Shown here piece by piece: positions 25,748 through 34,593 of a stretch of 64,000 nucleotides of DNA. Source of the DNA: Chitinophagaceae bacterium. Its GTDB lineage: Bacteria; Bacteroidota; Bacteroidia; Chitinophagales; Chitinophagaceae. The notes beneath the pieces are model-generated. The model was not told where the DNA came from, ran no database searches, and saw only the letters and a list, made by a program, of their open reading frames with translations. The DNA lies in assembly GCA_023957755.1 (NCBI GenBank), contig JAMLGT010000001.1, positions 248,001 to 312,000 on the forward strand, written 5' to 3'. Position numbers and translations under genes: made by a program. How positions within the stretch are numbered: position 1 is the stretch's first letter; each line of letters opens with the position of its first letter.

Positions 25748-26004
25748 CTGAATTCTTTTAGTGGTTTGTTGATGACTGCACTGGCCAAGTACATTCTTGT
25801 TTCAGGCAAAAATTTTGCATGGAGTAAAACTTCTGAAACCTTCTCGTCGCCATAGTATCGCCGGCAATTGCGAATGTCTTCCACATCACCCCGCTCAAAT
25901 ACGCGCTCAATCACAAAATTAGCCTTCCCATCGTAATCAATTTTATCAAAATCCACATCCCAGAAAATACGCTTATTAAAAACCGGTTTCACTTTTTCAT
26001 TCAT
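25702..26004 (-). CDS. DUF6922-type antitoxin partner of AbiEii
   Basis: A 100-residue protein read before the AbiEii gene, overlapping it by 46 bases. The sequence (IFWDVDFDKIDYDGKANFVIERVFERGDVEDI, then RYYGDEKV and KEFRCYI) matches small Bacteroidota proteins usually paired with AbiEii-type nucleotidyltransferases, replacing the larger AbiEi regulator. It would neutralise the enzyme, probably by binding it. No DNA-binding motif is obvious. The overlap and order (partner first) fit a two-gene operon. Confidence 0.75.
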   Translation of the reverse strand: MNEKVKPVFNKRIFWDVDFDKIDYDGKANFVIERVFERGDVEDIRNCRRYYGDEKVSEVLLHAKFLPETRMYLASAVINKPLKEFRCYILRQSNPELFPY

Positions 26005-26210
26005 AGGCTAAAGGTATTTGTATTTTACAACTTTAGGGTATCAGTGCAATTATCAGATTAAATTATAGTCCATCCATACATGGAAGCAATCGGAGCAGCG
26101 GGAAGATTATGGTGGTGAATGAGTAATTTTTGACGATATTCTTTTCCCCCTATACTAAAATTTTATCCATCGCCTGCCCTTCTTAAAAAATCCAAGGAAA
26201 ACAGCTCAAA

Positions 26211-27104
26211 TCAATTCAACTGCCTGTATTCATTCGGTGTCATCCCCAGTTTCTTTTTAAACAACCGGTTGAAGTGTTGCGGATATTTAAAACCTAAATC
26301 ATATGCTACTTCACTGATGGATTTGTCCAAATCAAAGATGCGTTCTTTGGCTACATCAATGAGTTTGGTTTGTATGTATTCCTGAGCAGACTCTCCGGTT
26401 TCTTTTTTAATTAAATCACCAAAATAATTGGCAGACAAATGCAATTCATCCGCACAAAAAGCAACAGAAGGCAACCCAATCATTACCGGTTTATCCGAAG
26501 TAAAATAATTGTTTAAAATATCTTCAAATTTACTTAGGATGCCTTTGTTCACGTGTTTGCGGGTGATGAACTGCCGGTCGTAAAACCGGGAGGAATAATT
26601 AAACAGCAATTGCAAATGAGATATGACCAAAGTCTGGCTGTGTTTATCGAGGTTTTGCTTTAATTCATCTTCTATCAAATCAAAAATGTTTAAAACAATT
26701 TCTCTTTCTTTTTTGGAAAGATGCAGCGCTTCATTGGAGGCATAGGAGAAGAAGCTATAATCATTCAACAGATTTTTCAGGGCCGTACCCCGGATAAAAT
26801 CCGAATGAAAAATAATCATCTTGCCTTTGGGTTTTACATCCGGCAGGTATTTATCTACGGTGAGTATCTGACCGGGAGCCACAAACAGTAAACTCTCTTC
26901 CTGGTAATCATAAGTTTCTTTACCATATCGCAGGTCACCGCATTTAGTGTATTTAAAAAACACACTGTAGAAACTGCAATTGTAGGATGCCGGTTTCAGT
27001 GTTTTTAAATCTCCATAATCCAGTACATTGATCAAAGGGTGTAAAGTTTCAGCGCCTCTTAATTCGCTGTACTCACCTACACTTTTTATTTTGATAATTT
27101 CCAT
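26211..27104 (-). CDS. AraC-family transcriptional regulator
   Basis: 297 residues: an N-terminal effector domain (about 1-180) and a C-terminal AraC DNA-binding region with LSANYFGDLIKKETGESAQEYIQTKL and SISEVAYDLGFKYPQHFNRLFKKKLGMTPNEYR. It is the gene next to the MFS-SDR-cupin group on the same strand and is a likely regulator of that group, though this is inferred from position only. The 422-base spacer to the cupin gene holds no gene. Confidence 0.92.
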   Translation of the reverse strand: MEIIKIKSVGEYSELRGAETLHPLINVLDYGDLKTLKPASYNCSFYSVFFKYTKCGDLRYGKETYDYQEESLLFVAPGQILTVDKYLPDVKPKGKMIIFHSDFIRGTALKNLLNDYSFFSYASNEALHLSKKEREIVLNIFDLIEDELKQNLDKHSQTLVISHLQLLFNYSSRFYDRQFITRKHVNKGILSKFEDILNNYFTSDKPVMIGLPSVAFCADELHLSANYFGDLIKKETGESAQEYIQTKLIDVAKERIFDLDKSISEVAYDLGFKYPQHFNRLFKKKLGMTPNEYRQLN

Positions 27105-27526
27105 GGCTTTGTGATTTATAGAATGAACTTAGAAATTCTCAGAACTCAATAAGAGCAAATATCATCCTAAACCAGCAATTCCTCTTAATACCGATTACGG
27201 ATATAATTACCATTTTTACTGGTTGCATTTGGTCGGTAATTAAATGAAAAGATGCAATCTGAATAAACAAAGAATCGCTGAATTCTAAAACTTATGATGA
27301 ATGATAACCAAAATGACCCAAGCCCCATTTTGCAAATCATCATTTTGGAAGATGAGAGAATAACCGGTAATTCAAATTATACTTTGGATAATTTGATATC
27401 TTATAGAAAATACAAAGTATGACTTGCATATTTTGCTCAAAAGTATCTATCAGCTGAATCCTGTTCCCAATCTTTTATTATTTCAGATTGCAATAGCCTT
27501 TAGGCAAAAACCTGAAGTTATTTACT
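27105..27526. other. Intergenic region between AraC and cupin genes
   Basis: No convincing gene. A 42-codon frame at 27294-27422 is too short and unlike known families to call. The sequence CAAAATGA...CATTTTG around 27309-27346 has paired CAAAATG/CATTTTG half-sites that might be regulator sites, but spacing is irregular. Otherwise nothing recognised. Confidence 0.4.
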
Positions 27527-27934
27527 TTACAAAGATTGATAGGTATCATCCCCCACCGGCTCTAACCATTCCGGTTTACCTGCTGTGATTGCGATGTGTT
27601 CAAACCAACTGTCTTTTGTGGCGCCATGCCAGTGCTTTACGCCATCGTGGGTGACTACCACATCACCGGCTTTTAGGGATCGTGCGGGTTGTCCTTCTTC
27701 CTGATACCAGCCTTCACCACCTGTTATCAATAATATCTGAAAGCCATCGTGATGGATATGCCAGTTATTCCTGCATCCCGGTTCAAAGGTTACCAGGCTA
27801 ACACCCACATTCAATTTTGGGTCAGCCACCAAACTTTTCAGATAGCTATCACCAATAAAATATTTTGCATAATTGATGTTCTTCTCACCAATGGAAAAGA
27901 TGCCACCATTTTTTATTGCTTCGTGTTTTGCCAT
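27527..27934 (-). CDS. Cupin-domain protein
   Basis: The ATG at 27934 gives 135 residues and avoids overlapping the preceding dehydrogenase, so it is preferred over a longer upstream frame. The single cupin shows both motifs: GCRNNWHIHHDGFQILLITGG and KAGDVVVTHDGVKHWHGA, with conserved histidines for metal binding. Such small cupins act as isomerases, dioxygenase-like enzymes or sensing proteins. It follows the SDR gene with 10 bases between and is probably in one operon with it and the MFS gene. Substrate unknown. Confidence 0.85.
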   Translation of the reverse strand: MAKHEAIKNGGIFSIGEKNINYAKYFIGDSYLKSLVADPKLNVGVSLVTFEPGCRNNWHIHHDGFQILLITGGEGWYQEEGQPARSLKAGDVVVTHDGVKHWHGATKDSWFEHIAITAGKPEWLEPVGDDTYQSL

Positions 27935-27944
27935 TTTAAAACAG

Positions 27945-28820
27945 CTACTTATTTTTTTCAGGTTGAAACTGACCATAGAAATAAGACGCAGTTGCTCCAC
28001 CATCAATCAGGAAATCTGCCCCGGTAATAAATGCGCCTTTTTCAGATAATAATAATTCGGCCACATTGGCTACTTCATCTGCTGTTCCCGGACGACCTGC
28101 CGGACATTTGGCAAACATATTTTTGTAAAAATCGCCTCTGGGTCCGTTGATTTCATCCAAAGCCAATGGCGTAATGATGATACCCGGTGAAATAGAATTT
28201 ATCCTTGCACCTTTTTCTCCCCATTTCACAGCTTCCGCCATAACACGTTTTACATTGCAACGCTTTGCCATTTGATAAGCATGCAAAGTGTCTTTTATGT
28301 TTTTGGGTTGCAGCATTTCCAAATCCAACAATTCTTCTGTAGGAGTTGTTGCCAACAACCGGTCTTCTTCCGCAGTTAAAGCCGGCATCCGGTGACCCGA
28401 CTGGCTTGAAATGGTAACCCCGGTTCCACCTGCTTTTATCACTTTACCAAACTCTTCCAGTAAAAGAGCTGTTCCGTACAAATCCACTTTCAAAATCTGT
28501 TCAATGGATGACTGGCTTGGTGATACGCCTGCCGCATTGATGAACATTGAAATTTCACCTTCATTTTGTGCAGCTTCAATGAGTTCTGCAACTGATTTCC
28601 TTGATGAAATATCCGTTTTGAAAGGTATAGTTTCAAAACCAGCTTCCTGCATGGTTTTGGCGATAGCGTGTGCGTTTTCAAATTTCCAATCGGCAACAAA
28701 AATCTTTTTTCCGTATCCTATTCTTCTGGCTATCGCCATACCGAGCTGTCCTGCTCCGGTAAGTACGATGATGTCTTTTCTATTTGTATTCAGGTCTGAT
28801 ATTTTTAATTGTTGAAGCAA
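27945..28820 (-). CDS. Short-chain dehydrogenase/reductase
   Basis: 291 residues with the SDR cofactor motif TGAGQLGMAIA (glycine-rich, near residue 22), an NAG-like INAAGVSP, and the YQMAK active-site dyad (Tyr, Lys), plus a C-terminal GADFLIDGG loop. An NAD(P)-dependent alcohol/carbonyl enzyme. The first usable codon is TTG at 28820, and it lies inside a TAATTTTG box, so the real start may be a little further in. It sits between an MFS exporter and a cupin, all on one strand, suggesting a linked catabolic or detoxification unit. Confidence 0.88.
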   Translation of the reverse strand: MLQQLKISDLNTNRKDIIVLTGAGQLGMAIARRIGYGKKIFVADWKFENAHAIAKTMQEAGFETIPFKTDISSRKSVAELIEAAQNEGEISMFINAAGVSPSQSSIEQILKVDLYGTALLLEEFGKVIKAGGTGVTISSQSGHRMPALTAEEDRLLATTPTEELLDLEMLQPKNIKDTLHAYQMAKRCNVKRVMAEAVKWGEKGARINSISPGIIITPLALDEINGPRGDFYKNMFAKCPAGRPGTADEVANVAELLLSEKGAFITGADFLIDGGATASYFYGQFQPEKNK

Positions 28821-28867
28821 AATTAGACAATGATGATTGTAGTGTTGTTATACGCATTACTGCGATT

Positions 28868-30091
28868 CTAACCCTTATTACTGATTTGATTTTTGCGGGT
28901 TCCCAGAAAAAGTACAATAGACGCTAATGTGACAAAGAGTGCAATAATCCAACTCATCGTCCAGGGGTTTCCATCGGGTGTAGCAAAGATGGCGATGAGG
29001 ATTGTGGAAACGATACCGCTTCCGTATTGCAGTGAACCTAATAATGCGGCGCCTGCGCCTGCCATTTCAGGAATTTTATCTAATGCAGCAGCCGTAGTAC
29101 ATGCAGCAATAATTCCATTCATACTGAAAATAAAAAACAAGGGAATGACTACACTCCATATTCCACCTATTTCAAATTTTACAAGGCTTACCAATATGAT
29201 GCTTGCAATCATTGCAACCGCTGTGGAAACCTTCAGTAAAAAATTCAAACTGTATTTTCTTACCATTTTCCTGTTCAAAAAGCTTAAGCCAATAAGGCCG
29301 ACAACATTCACTCCGAATAAATAACCATAGTTCTCCGGTTTGACACCGTAATAATTGATATACACCAATGGTGAACCTGCGATAAACGCATAAACACCCA
29401 TATAGAAAAAAGTAACACAAAGGGTATAAATCATAAAATTCCTGTTCTTAACCAGGAGTCCATATTTTGAAAACGCAGACCATAAACCTTCTTTGTTTTT
29501 GCGTTCTTCAGGTAAAGTTTCCGGTAATGCATGTGATGCAAAAAATAGCAATACACCAATGACAGCAAGTAACCCAAATATGCTGTGCCAGGTACTGATG
29601 ACTAATATTTGTCCGCCGATTAACGGACCTGCAATCGGAGCTATCGCCATCACAATCATCAATGTGGAAAGTACTTCAGCAGCTTTTGTTTGTCCATACA
29701 TATCTCTTATCATCGCACGTGAAAGCATCGGTCCGGTACACGCGCCCAATGCCTGAATCACCCGCCAGAAAACAATTTCAGACATTGTTTGTGATATGGC
29801 ACAACCAACAGAACCAACAATGAACAAGGATAAACCAATGAAAAGCGGTTTCTTTCTACCATACCTATCACTCACCGGCCCCCAGAAAATCTGTGCGATA
29901 GAAAAGCCGATGAGAAAACCTGTAATAGTTAATTCTACATCACCCTGCAAAGCCTGTTGCATCTCCGGCATCGCCGGCAGATAGATATCCACAGATAATG
30001 ATGTCATGGCCATCAGGGCGCTTAATATTCCTAACAGCAGGACACCTGAAGTTCCTTTTTTTAAATGGATTGTTCCAACATTGACTTGCAT
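28868..30091 (-). CDS. MFS transporter, Bcr/CflA drug-resistance type
   Basis: From the ATG at 30091 (a GTG at 30100 is also open) the protein has 407 residues and 12 predicted helices. The first half shows TSLSVDIYLPAMPEM and the loop 2-3 motif GPVSDRYGRKKPL, diagnostic of Bcr/CflA-like proton antiporters. It would export a drug or metabolite. It is the first gene of the minus-strand MFS-SDR-cupin unit; the AraC gene after it may control the unit. Confidence 0.9.
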   Translation of the reverse strand: MQVNVGTIHLKKGTSGVLLLGILSALMAMTSLSVDIYLPAMPEMQQALQGDVELTITGFLIGFSIAQIFWGPVSDRYGRKKPLFIGLSLFIVGSVGCAISQTMSEIVFWRVIQALGACTGPMLSRAMIRDMYGQTKAAEVLSTLMIVMAIAPIAGPLIGGQILVISTWHSIFGLLAVIGVLLFFASHALPETLPEERKNKEGLWSAFSKYGLLVKNRNFMIYTLCVTFFYMGVYAFIAGSPLVYINYYGVKPENYGYLFGVNVVGLIGLSFLNRKMVRKYSLNFLLKVSTAVAMIASIILVSLVKFEIGGIWSVVIPLFFIFSMNGIIAACTTAAALDKIPEMAGAGAALLGSLQYGSGIVSTILIAIFATPDGNPWTMSWIIALFVTLASIVLFLGTRKNQISNKG

Positions 30092-30274
30092 AACATTCAC
30101 TTTATTTGATAATGCAAAATTGGAACAGACGAATAGTTAAATTGGTATATGGATTACGGAAGTTTGTACCCGAATAACTGTTTGGTAGAAATACAAAAGG
30201 AAATTTTTAACTATCCTATACTTTGATTCACCGCAGGAATTGAACTGACAAAAATTAAATTCTTAATTAGGCTT

Positions 30275-30446
30275 TCACCTGCTTTTTGACCGTGCATATT
30301 CCAAAGGCGTTTTATCAGTATGCAACTTAAAGAAACGGCTTAAAGCCTGCGGCGAGGCAAAACCCGGATTGAAGGCGATTTCACTGACAGAATTGTTGGC
30401 CATTAATTCGCTCCTGGCTCTGTTGATAATAAATTGTTGGATGAAA
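30275..30446 (-). pseudogene. AraC-family regulator, C-terminal remnant
   Basis: The minus strand reads an AraC second helix-turn-helix (INRARSELMANN, SVSEIAFNPGFASPQ, SRFFKLHTDKTPLEYARSK) ending at a TGA at 30275-30277. There is no N-terminal domain; the frame breaks at about 30446 where an unrelated aldo/keto reductase tail begins on the other strand. Clearly a deletion remnant, not a working regulator. Confidence 0.85.
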
Positions 30447-30724
30447 TAGTTCGGGGAATTGCCTGGTTATTGGCAGAATATCCATCGATCGTACCAATAC
30501 CCGGAACTTCTAATCCAAACCATATTGATGAAAACATCAATGCACTTAGGATTACACTTTCATCGGCAGATATGGAAGAATCGGAAAATGGATTTGCAGA
30601 GATTAAGGTTGAAAGTACAAGAACTACAGAAGCCTTGTTTGCCAATCATGATATCGGTGTCAATCTGGGTGAAAGTTCCAAGGGAACTCAAGGGAAAACA
30701 CCATGGCCTTCAAGCAAAAATTAA
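30440..30724 (+). pseudogene. Aldo/keto reductase, C-terminal remnant
   Basis: The + strand frame reads RGIAWLLAEYPSIVPIPGTSNP then HIDENINALRITLSSADMEE, the C-terminal cofactor-binding part of an aldo/keto reductase (IVPIPGT segment). The barrel core and catalytic Tyr/Lys are missing because the 5' part is gone; the boundary with the AraC tail lies near 30440. A non-functional fragment. Confidence 0.85.
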
Positions 30725-30794
30725 AAAAAGTGAAAACAATTAATAATCAGTTTACAACAGACGAATTGCAAAAAAAATGAAGCAGATAATTTGA

Positions 30795-30983
30795 AAACAT
30801 CAAGCCGGACGCCTCATTGCAGCAGGCATGACGATAGAAGTGAATTCTGAACTGGTGCAGGGTGAGATAAACAAGTCAATTGATGATGCATTTAGAATGA
30901 AGTATGGCCAAAGCCCATATTTATCATCAATGATTAGCAATAGTGCCCGATCGGCAACTGTAGAGTTATTATACAGGGATTAA
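30795..30983 (+). pseudogene. DUF2255-like protein, C-terminal remnant
   Basis: After a stop at 30792-30794, a frame runs to TAA at 30981-30983 and reads KHQAGRLIAAGMTIEVNS, then SIDDAFRMKYGQSPYLSSM and ARSATVEL. This is the C-terminal pattern of DUF2255 proteins (G-R-I/L, D-D-A-x-R-x-K-Y, A-R-x-A-T-V). No start codon with the missing N-terminal half remains. Together with the two preceding fragments it marks a decayed oxidoreductase cassette. Confidence 0.65.
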
Positions 30984-31034
30984 TCAATTGCATTGAATTG
31001 CTGTATATTGGCAACCATTCAAAGAATTGAATGA

Positions 31035-31076
31035 AAAACCCGAAGCATTGAAGTCTTCTGCAATGGTTCGGGTTTT
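31035..31076 (-). terminator. Bidirectional-looking terminator after the 733-residue lipoprotein gene
   Basis: Arms AAAACCCGAA and TTCGGGTTTT form a 10-bp stem, extended by CATTG/CAATG with slight irregularity around a 10-base loop. The minus-strand gene ends at 31095, 19 bases before the hairpin, and T runs occur on both sides. Confidence 0.75.
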
Positions 31077-31094
31077 ATTTGTGCCTTGGCTTTA

Positions 31095-33296
31095 TCAATA
31101 TTCAATAGTAAACTCAACCGCGGTAATTCCCAATCCTCTCCAGCAGGCGATCAATGCCTCTTGCCGGGTTCTTTCTTCTGCTGCCTGAGCGGCATTTAGA
31201 TCTATCTTGGCAAACATACCGCTCCTCGAACAGTCAGTGCCATTTGCTGTTCCGATGTTTCCTCCTGGATGCCTCCATATCGTATCTGAAGGGCTTGGGG
31301 TCTTTGTAACAGGTGATAATTTCTCGCCATTCTTAATTACACGCATAGTATAAGACTTAGCACCGGGTCTTGGAGTGATGGAGGCATCCCATGTTGGATT
31401 GCTGGCTTTGTAGAGTTGGTCGCCATTGACGTCTATCCTGCTTGTAAAAACGTTTACATGGGTAGCAACATTTACCACCACTACTTCATTTTTTGTGAGA
31501 GTTGCTACTGATTTTGCTTCTCCGATTTTGGATTTGGTTTGTCCTTGTTTGAGGTACACAGTTACTTTAATGGTATCCTTAAGCTCGGTAGTTCCTGTGT
31601 TGGTGGCAGTAGCCAGGTAGGTAACATTATCCAATGAGCTTGAGAAGGATGTGCCCTCATGCCCACGATCGTCTTTCAGGTGACCGTACTTTCCGGAGGT
31701 TTCCCATTGATATTCTATCACCGGATTACTACTGCCCAAATCGGTCTTGATATGGGCGGTTAATTTTTGTTCTCCGCCTGTGCCTACAGAAAATTCAACC
31801 GGACTAATATTTATCTGAACTTCTCTTGCCAGCAGGTCCCATTCCTCAATAGTGTTGGATTGCAGGATGGCCTTAGTAATCCTGGCGTAGTCCACAGCTT
31901 TTAAGCTCATGTCGACTATTTCAAGTATGGCCATGAGGTTCTCTAACCGGTCTTCTATAAAACTGGGGTCTTTATAGAAATCAGAGACGTTGGCTTCTAC
32001 ATAATCAGCTACACTTTCATATAATGCTTTTATCCACTCATTCGCAGCATTACCCATACGACTGTTGAGCATGGCAAAAAGCACTTCGGTAATAACCTTG
32101 TCAAAATCCCCTGCCTCAATAGCATCACTGGCCGCCGGGATGGCAGCGATCAGATCCCCTGTCTTTTCTATTAATTTTACTAGACTTTTCTGGTTATCTC
32201 CTAAGTCTAATTTGTCATTCATCTTTTTGGCCAGATCTTTATGGCCGACAACATCTGTAAACACCGGTAGTAGAAAATCTAATAATGCTGTCTGTGTGGA
32301 TAAGTTCCACCATCTTCCTCTTTCGTCACTGGTCATAGAGATGCTAACCGGCTTGCCCGGACCAATAACGCGAACTTTGAACTTTGCAGACTTCTCATTG
32401 TCTTCAAGAGGAATTTCAATTTGAGGGGTGGTCACAGTGAAAAAATCTATCCCTTTGCCTCCTGCCCAATCCTGCAGTACCCCTTTGAAATCTCTGATTC
32501 CACCAGGCTGTGGGATCCTGGTACTTGACAGTGCTGTTACACTTCCACTGATAGTATTGTTGACGGTAACAGTATTATCCTGCATGTCCGTGTAGCTCAT
32601 CTTATAAACAAAGGCCTGTGCTCTTCTCCGAATAGAATTATTTATTACAAAATTATTCAAACCGCTTTCTGCAAGTTGTAATCCACTTCTAATGTCATTG
32701 GCATCCACGGTTATGTCTGCAGGTTTGCGCTTTATCACTCCTGAGTTGATAAAAGCAGCAACCCTTGTCTTAAGAGGTTCAATAAAGAGTCCCTTCTTGA
32801 GCATTAAAGGGTCGCTTTTGAAAATACCTTCCAATTCTGTTTCCCATTCGGATGCTCCGGGAACAGCGTCGATACCACTAATAAATTTTGCCAGGACTTC
32901 ATCAGGCTGATAGGTAGCTCCCGTACCGATATACAGAAGCACTGCTGCAGTGGTAGCTACACTTATCGTATTGCTGGAATCGGTAACGAATCCAGCAAGG
33001 ATTGCATTGTCGTCTTTGTCAAATACCCATGCTATATTGGGTTTTCCGGCAGTGTAGGGTACCTTAAAACCGCCACTATCAATACGCTTTGCATAAAACG
33101 ACTGAGAAAAAATGTTGCAGGTTGCCGGGTCAATGTTGACCTCAGGAGGAAGTGAAATTTTCATCTCCCTGGTAGTAATGCCATCTGGCAGGGGAGGCTT
33201 CGGCCCTCGTGTGGGCGTAGTGTCAATTTCTTTTTTACATGCTGCAAGCAGGCTAACTAAAAGAAAAATTGGCACTGCGAGTTTGAAAATTTTCAT
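31095..33296 (-). CDS. Large lipoprotein of unknown function with Ig-like domain
   Basis: The ATG at 33296 gives 733 residues beginning with a lipoprotein signal (lipobox LLAAC); an upstream start would mask it. Middle parts are helical without recognisable motif. Residues of about 505-620 (VIEYQWETSGKYG, DNVTYLATATNTG, IKVTVYLKQGQTKSKIGEAKS) look like an immunoglobulin-like beta domain, and the C-terminus ends in ITAVEFTIEY. It would be anchored in the outer membrane, perhaps surface-exposed. No family is recognised. It stands alone with a strong terminator. Confidence 0.7.
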   Translation of the reverse strand: MKIFKLAVPIFLLVSLLAACKKEIDTTPTRGPKPPLPDGITTREMKISLPPEVNIDPATCNIFSQSFYAKRIDSGGFKVPYTAGKPNIAWVFDKDDNAILAGFVTDSSNTISVATTAAVLLYIGTGATYQPDEVLAKFISGIDAVPGASEWETELEGIFKSDPLMLKKGLFIEPLKTRVAAFINSGVIKRKPADITVDANDIRSGLQLAESGLNNFVINNSIRRRAQAFVYKMSYTDMQDNTVTVNNTISGSVTALSSTRIPQPGGIRDFKGVLQDWAGGKGIDFFTVTTPQIEIPLEDNEKSAKFKVRVIGPGKPVSISMTSDERGRWWNLSTQTALLDFLLPVFTDVVGHKDLAKKMNDKLDLGDNQKSLVKLIEKTGDLIAAIPAASDAIEAGDFDKVITEVLFAMLNSRMGNAANEWIKALYESVADYVEANVSDFYKDPSFIEDRLENLMAILEIVDMSLKAVDYARITKAILQSNTIEEWDLLAREVQINISPVEFSVGTGGEQKLTAHIKTDLGSSNPVIEYQWETSGKYGHLKDDRGHEGTSFSSSLDNVTYLATATNTGTTELKDTIKVTVYLKQGQTKSKIGEAKSVATLTKNEVVVVNVATHVNVFTSRIDVNGDQLYKASNPTWDASITPRPGAKSYTMRVIKNGEKLSPVTKTPSPSDTIWRHPGGNIGTANGTDCSRSGMFAKIDLNAAQAAEERTRQEALIACWRGLGITAVEFTIEY

Positions 33297-34128
33297 GAGT
33301 TTTTGTATTGAATACTTGTTTAAATCGTAATGCATTGAAGAATGTCATCAAAGGATAATAAACAAGATAATCTTGTCTTAAAAGATTAAGGAAATGAATG
33401 TTGCTTCAAAGGTCCCTGCCCATGCATCCGATTACGAAAATTGAGATACGGCCATTAATATTAGTTGTTACTGATCGCAATCGGCTTTCTGAAATATTAA
33501 TCTTTAAGGTACATATCTTCCTGCAACTGTATTTGTCTATTGCCAGGTTGAAATTTGCTGAAGGATTTTGGATATCGGAGACAGTATTAAGTATTACTCT
33601 GTGGCAAGAACTTTGAATTGTGAAGAATGAATGATTTTACGTATATGCATCACTGAAAGAAAAAGATGTGTAAACTCAATTTTGGGCACTAGGTATTCAC
33701 GATTCACTTTGATGTATCATTTTTCTTATCAGGGAAATCTGGCCCAAATGATAATAACTGTGGTCAATGACTCCTTCGATATTCCGCAGACAGGTGGCAT
33801 AGTTTCCATCAAGGAACGGCTGGCCTAAAGAAGTAATAACTTGTTTTTACCAATTCTCGTTACAAACGAGGACTGGTTGTGTCCTGGTGGCTACCCCTTT
33901 TTCTTTGCCACCAAGGCACAAAGACACGATCCCGATAGCTATCGGGACACAAAGAAAAAACATAGTGGCCTGGTGTCCTGGTGGCTATGTCTTTATATGG
34001 TGGAGTTGCCGAAGTGCGGCTCGCAAGCGCAATACGCTGTGAAGTAGCAATTTAGAGATGGCAGACAAAATTGTTAAAGACACTAGAGGTTGCTGTGGTT
34101 TTCAGTTAAATTTGTTTTAATGCGTTAA
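33297..34128. other. Gene-poor stretch with a solitary copy of the structured repeat
   Basis: Short open frames here (for example near 33400-33620 and 33630-33830) have no family features or plausible composition and were not called. The notable content is the repeat copy at 33907-33985. Nothing else is recognised in the rest. Confidence 0.5.
33907..33985 (+). repeat. Solitary relative of the 108-bp tandem unit
   Basis: It opens with GCCACCAAGGCACAAAGACAC, contains the same 16-bp palindrome (33931-33946, half-site CCCGATAG) and closes with a CTGGTGTCCTGGTGGC-type arm, so it belongs to the family at 14451-15083 though the loop region differs. Confidence 0.8.
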
Positions 34129-34578
34129 ATGAAATTGTATATGACTTTAAGAAAATGGTTAACCACAGGTGGAATCGCAGCCATCGTTCTGATCGTGGGT
34201 TTTGTGTTCTTTTTCTGGTACACGACCCGGGTGACGATCAAAGAGGTTTCCGGTGAAAGTTTTCTTCCGGAGGTTTTCAATCAGCCGTTACGCACCAAAA
34301 CGGTTATGGTCATGTTTGAACTGCCTCCTCATAATTTCATTAAGGAACCTTTAAACATTACGCATGAATTTGACCCTTCCGACCCCATTTTGTTGGAAAT
34401 ACCGGTGGGCACCCCGTTGATGTTCACCAAAGCATATAGCAGATACAGTGCAGTTGCCGGCAACACTTCCTACGCATTTGTCGGTACCATAGAGGTCAAC
34501 GGAAAATCTTATCCTGTAGAATGGCTTTGGGACAAAGGAGAAAGTGAGAAAGCTGTATTTGAAAAAACCAATCCTTAA
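34129..34578 (+). CDS. Small membrane-anchored protein of unknown function
   Basis: 149 residues: an N-terminal membrane helix (GGIAAIVLIVGFVFFFWY) followed by a soluble part of about 115 residues with no known motif (for example VMVMFELPPHNFIKEP and VNGKSYPVEWLWDKGE). An internal ATG at 34141 is an alternative start. It is followed after 15 bases by the DUF2711-like gene on the same strand, so the two may be co-expressed. Function not recognised. Confidence 0.65.
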   Translation: MKLYMTLRKWLTTGGIAAIVLIVGFVFFFWYTTRVTIKEVSGESFLPEVFNQPLRTKTVMVMFELPPHNFIKEPLNITHEFDPSDPILLEIPVGTPLMFTKAYSRYSAVAGNTSYAFVGTIEVNGKSYPVEWLWDKGESEKAVFEKTNP

Positions 34579-34593
34579 ATCAGTCTTCAAAAA

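Noticed and set aside
27294-27422. 42-codon frame MMNDNQNDPSPIL
   Set aside because: Too short, no ribosome-binding evidence, and only a faint resemblance to a receiver-domain start.
33398-33828. Short + strand frames in the gene-poor stretch
   Set aside because: No signal peptide, no family match, and composition like non-coding AT-rich DNA.
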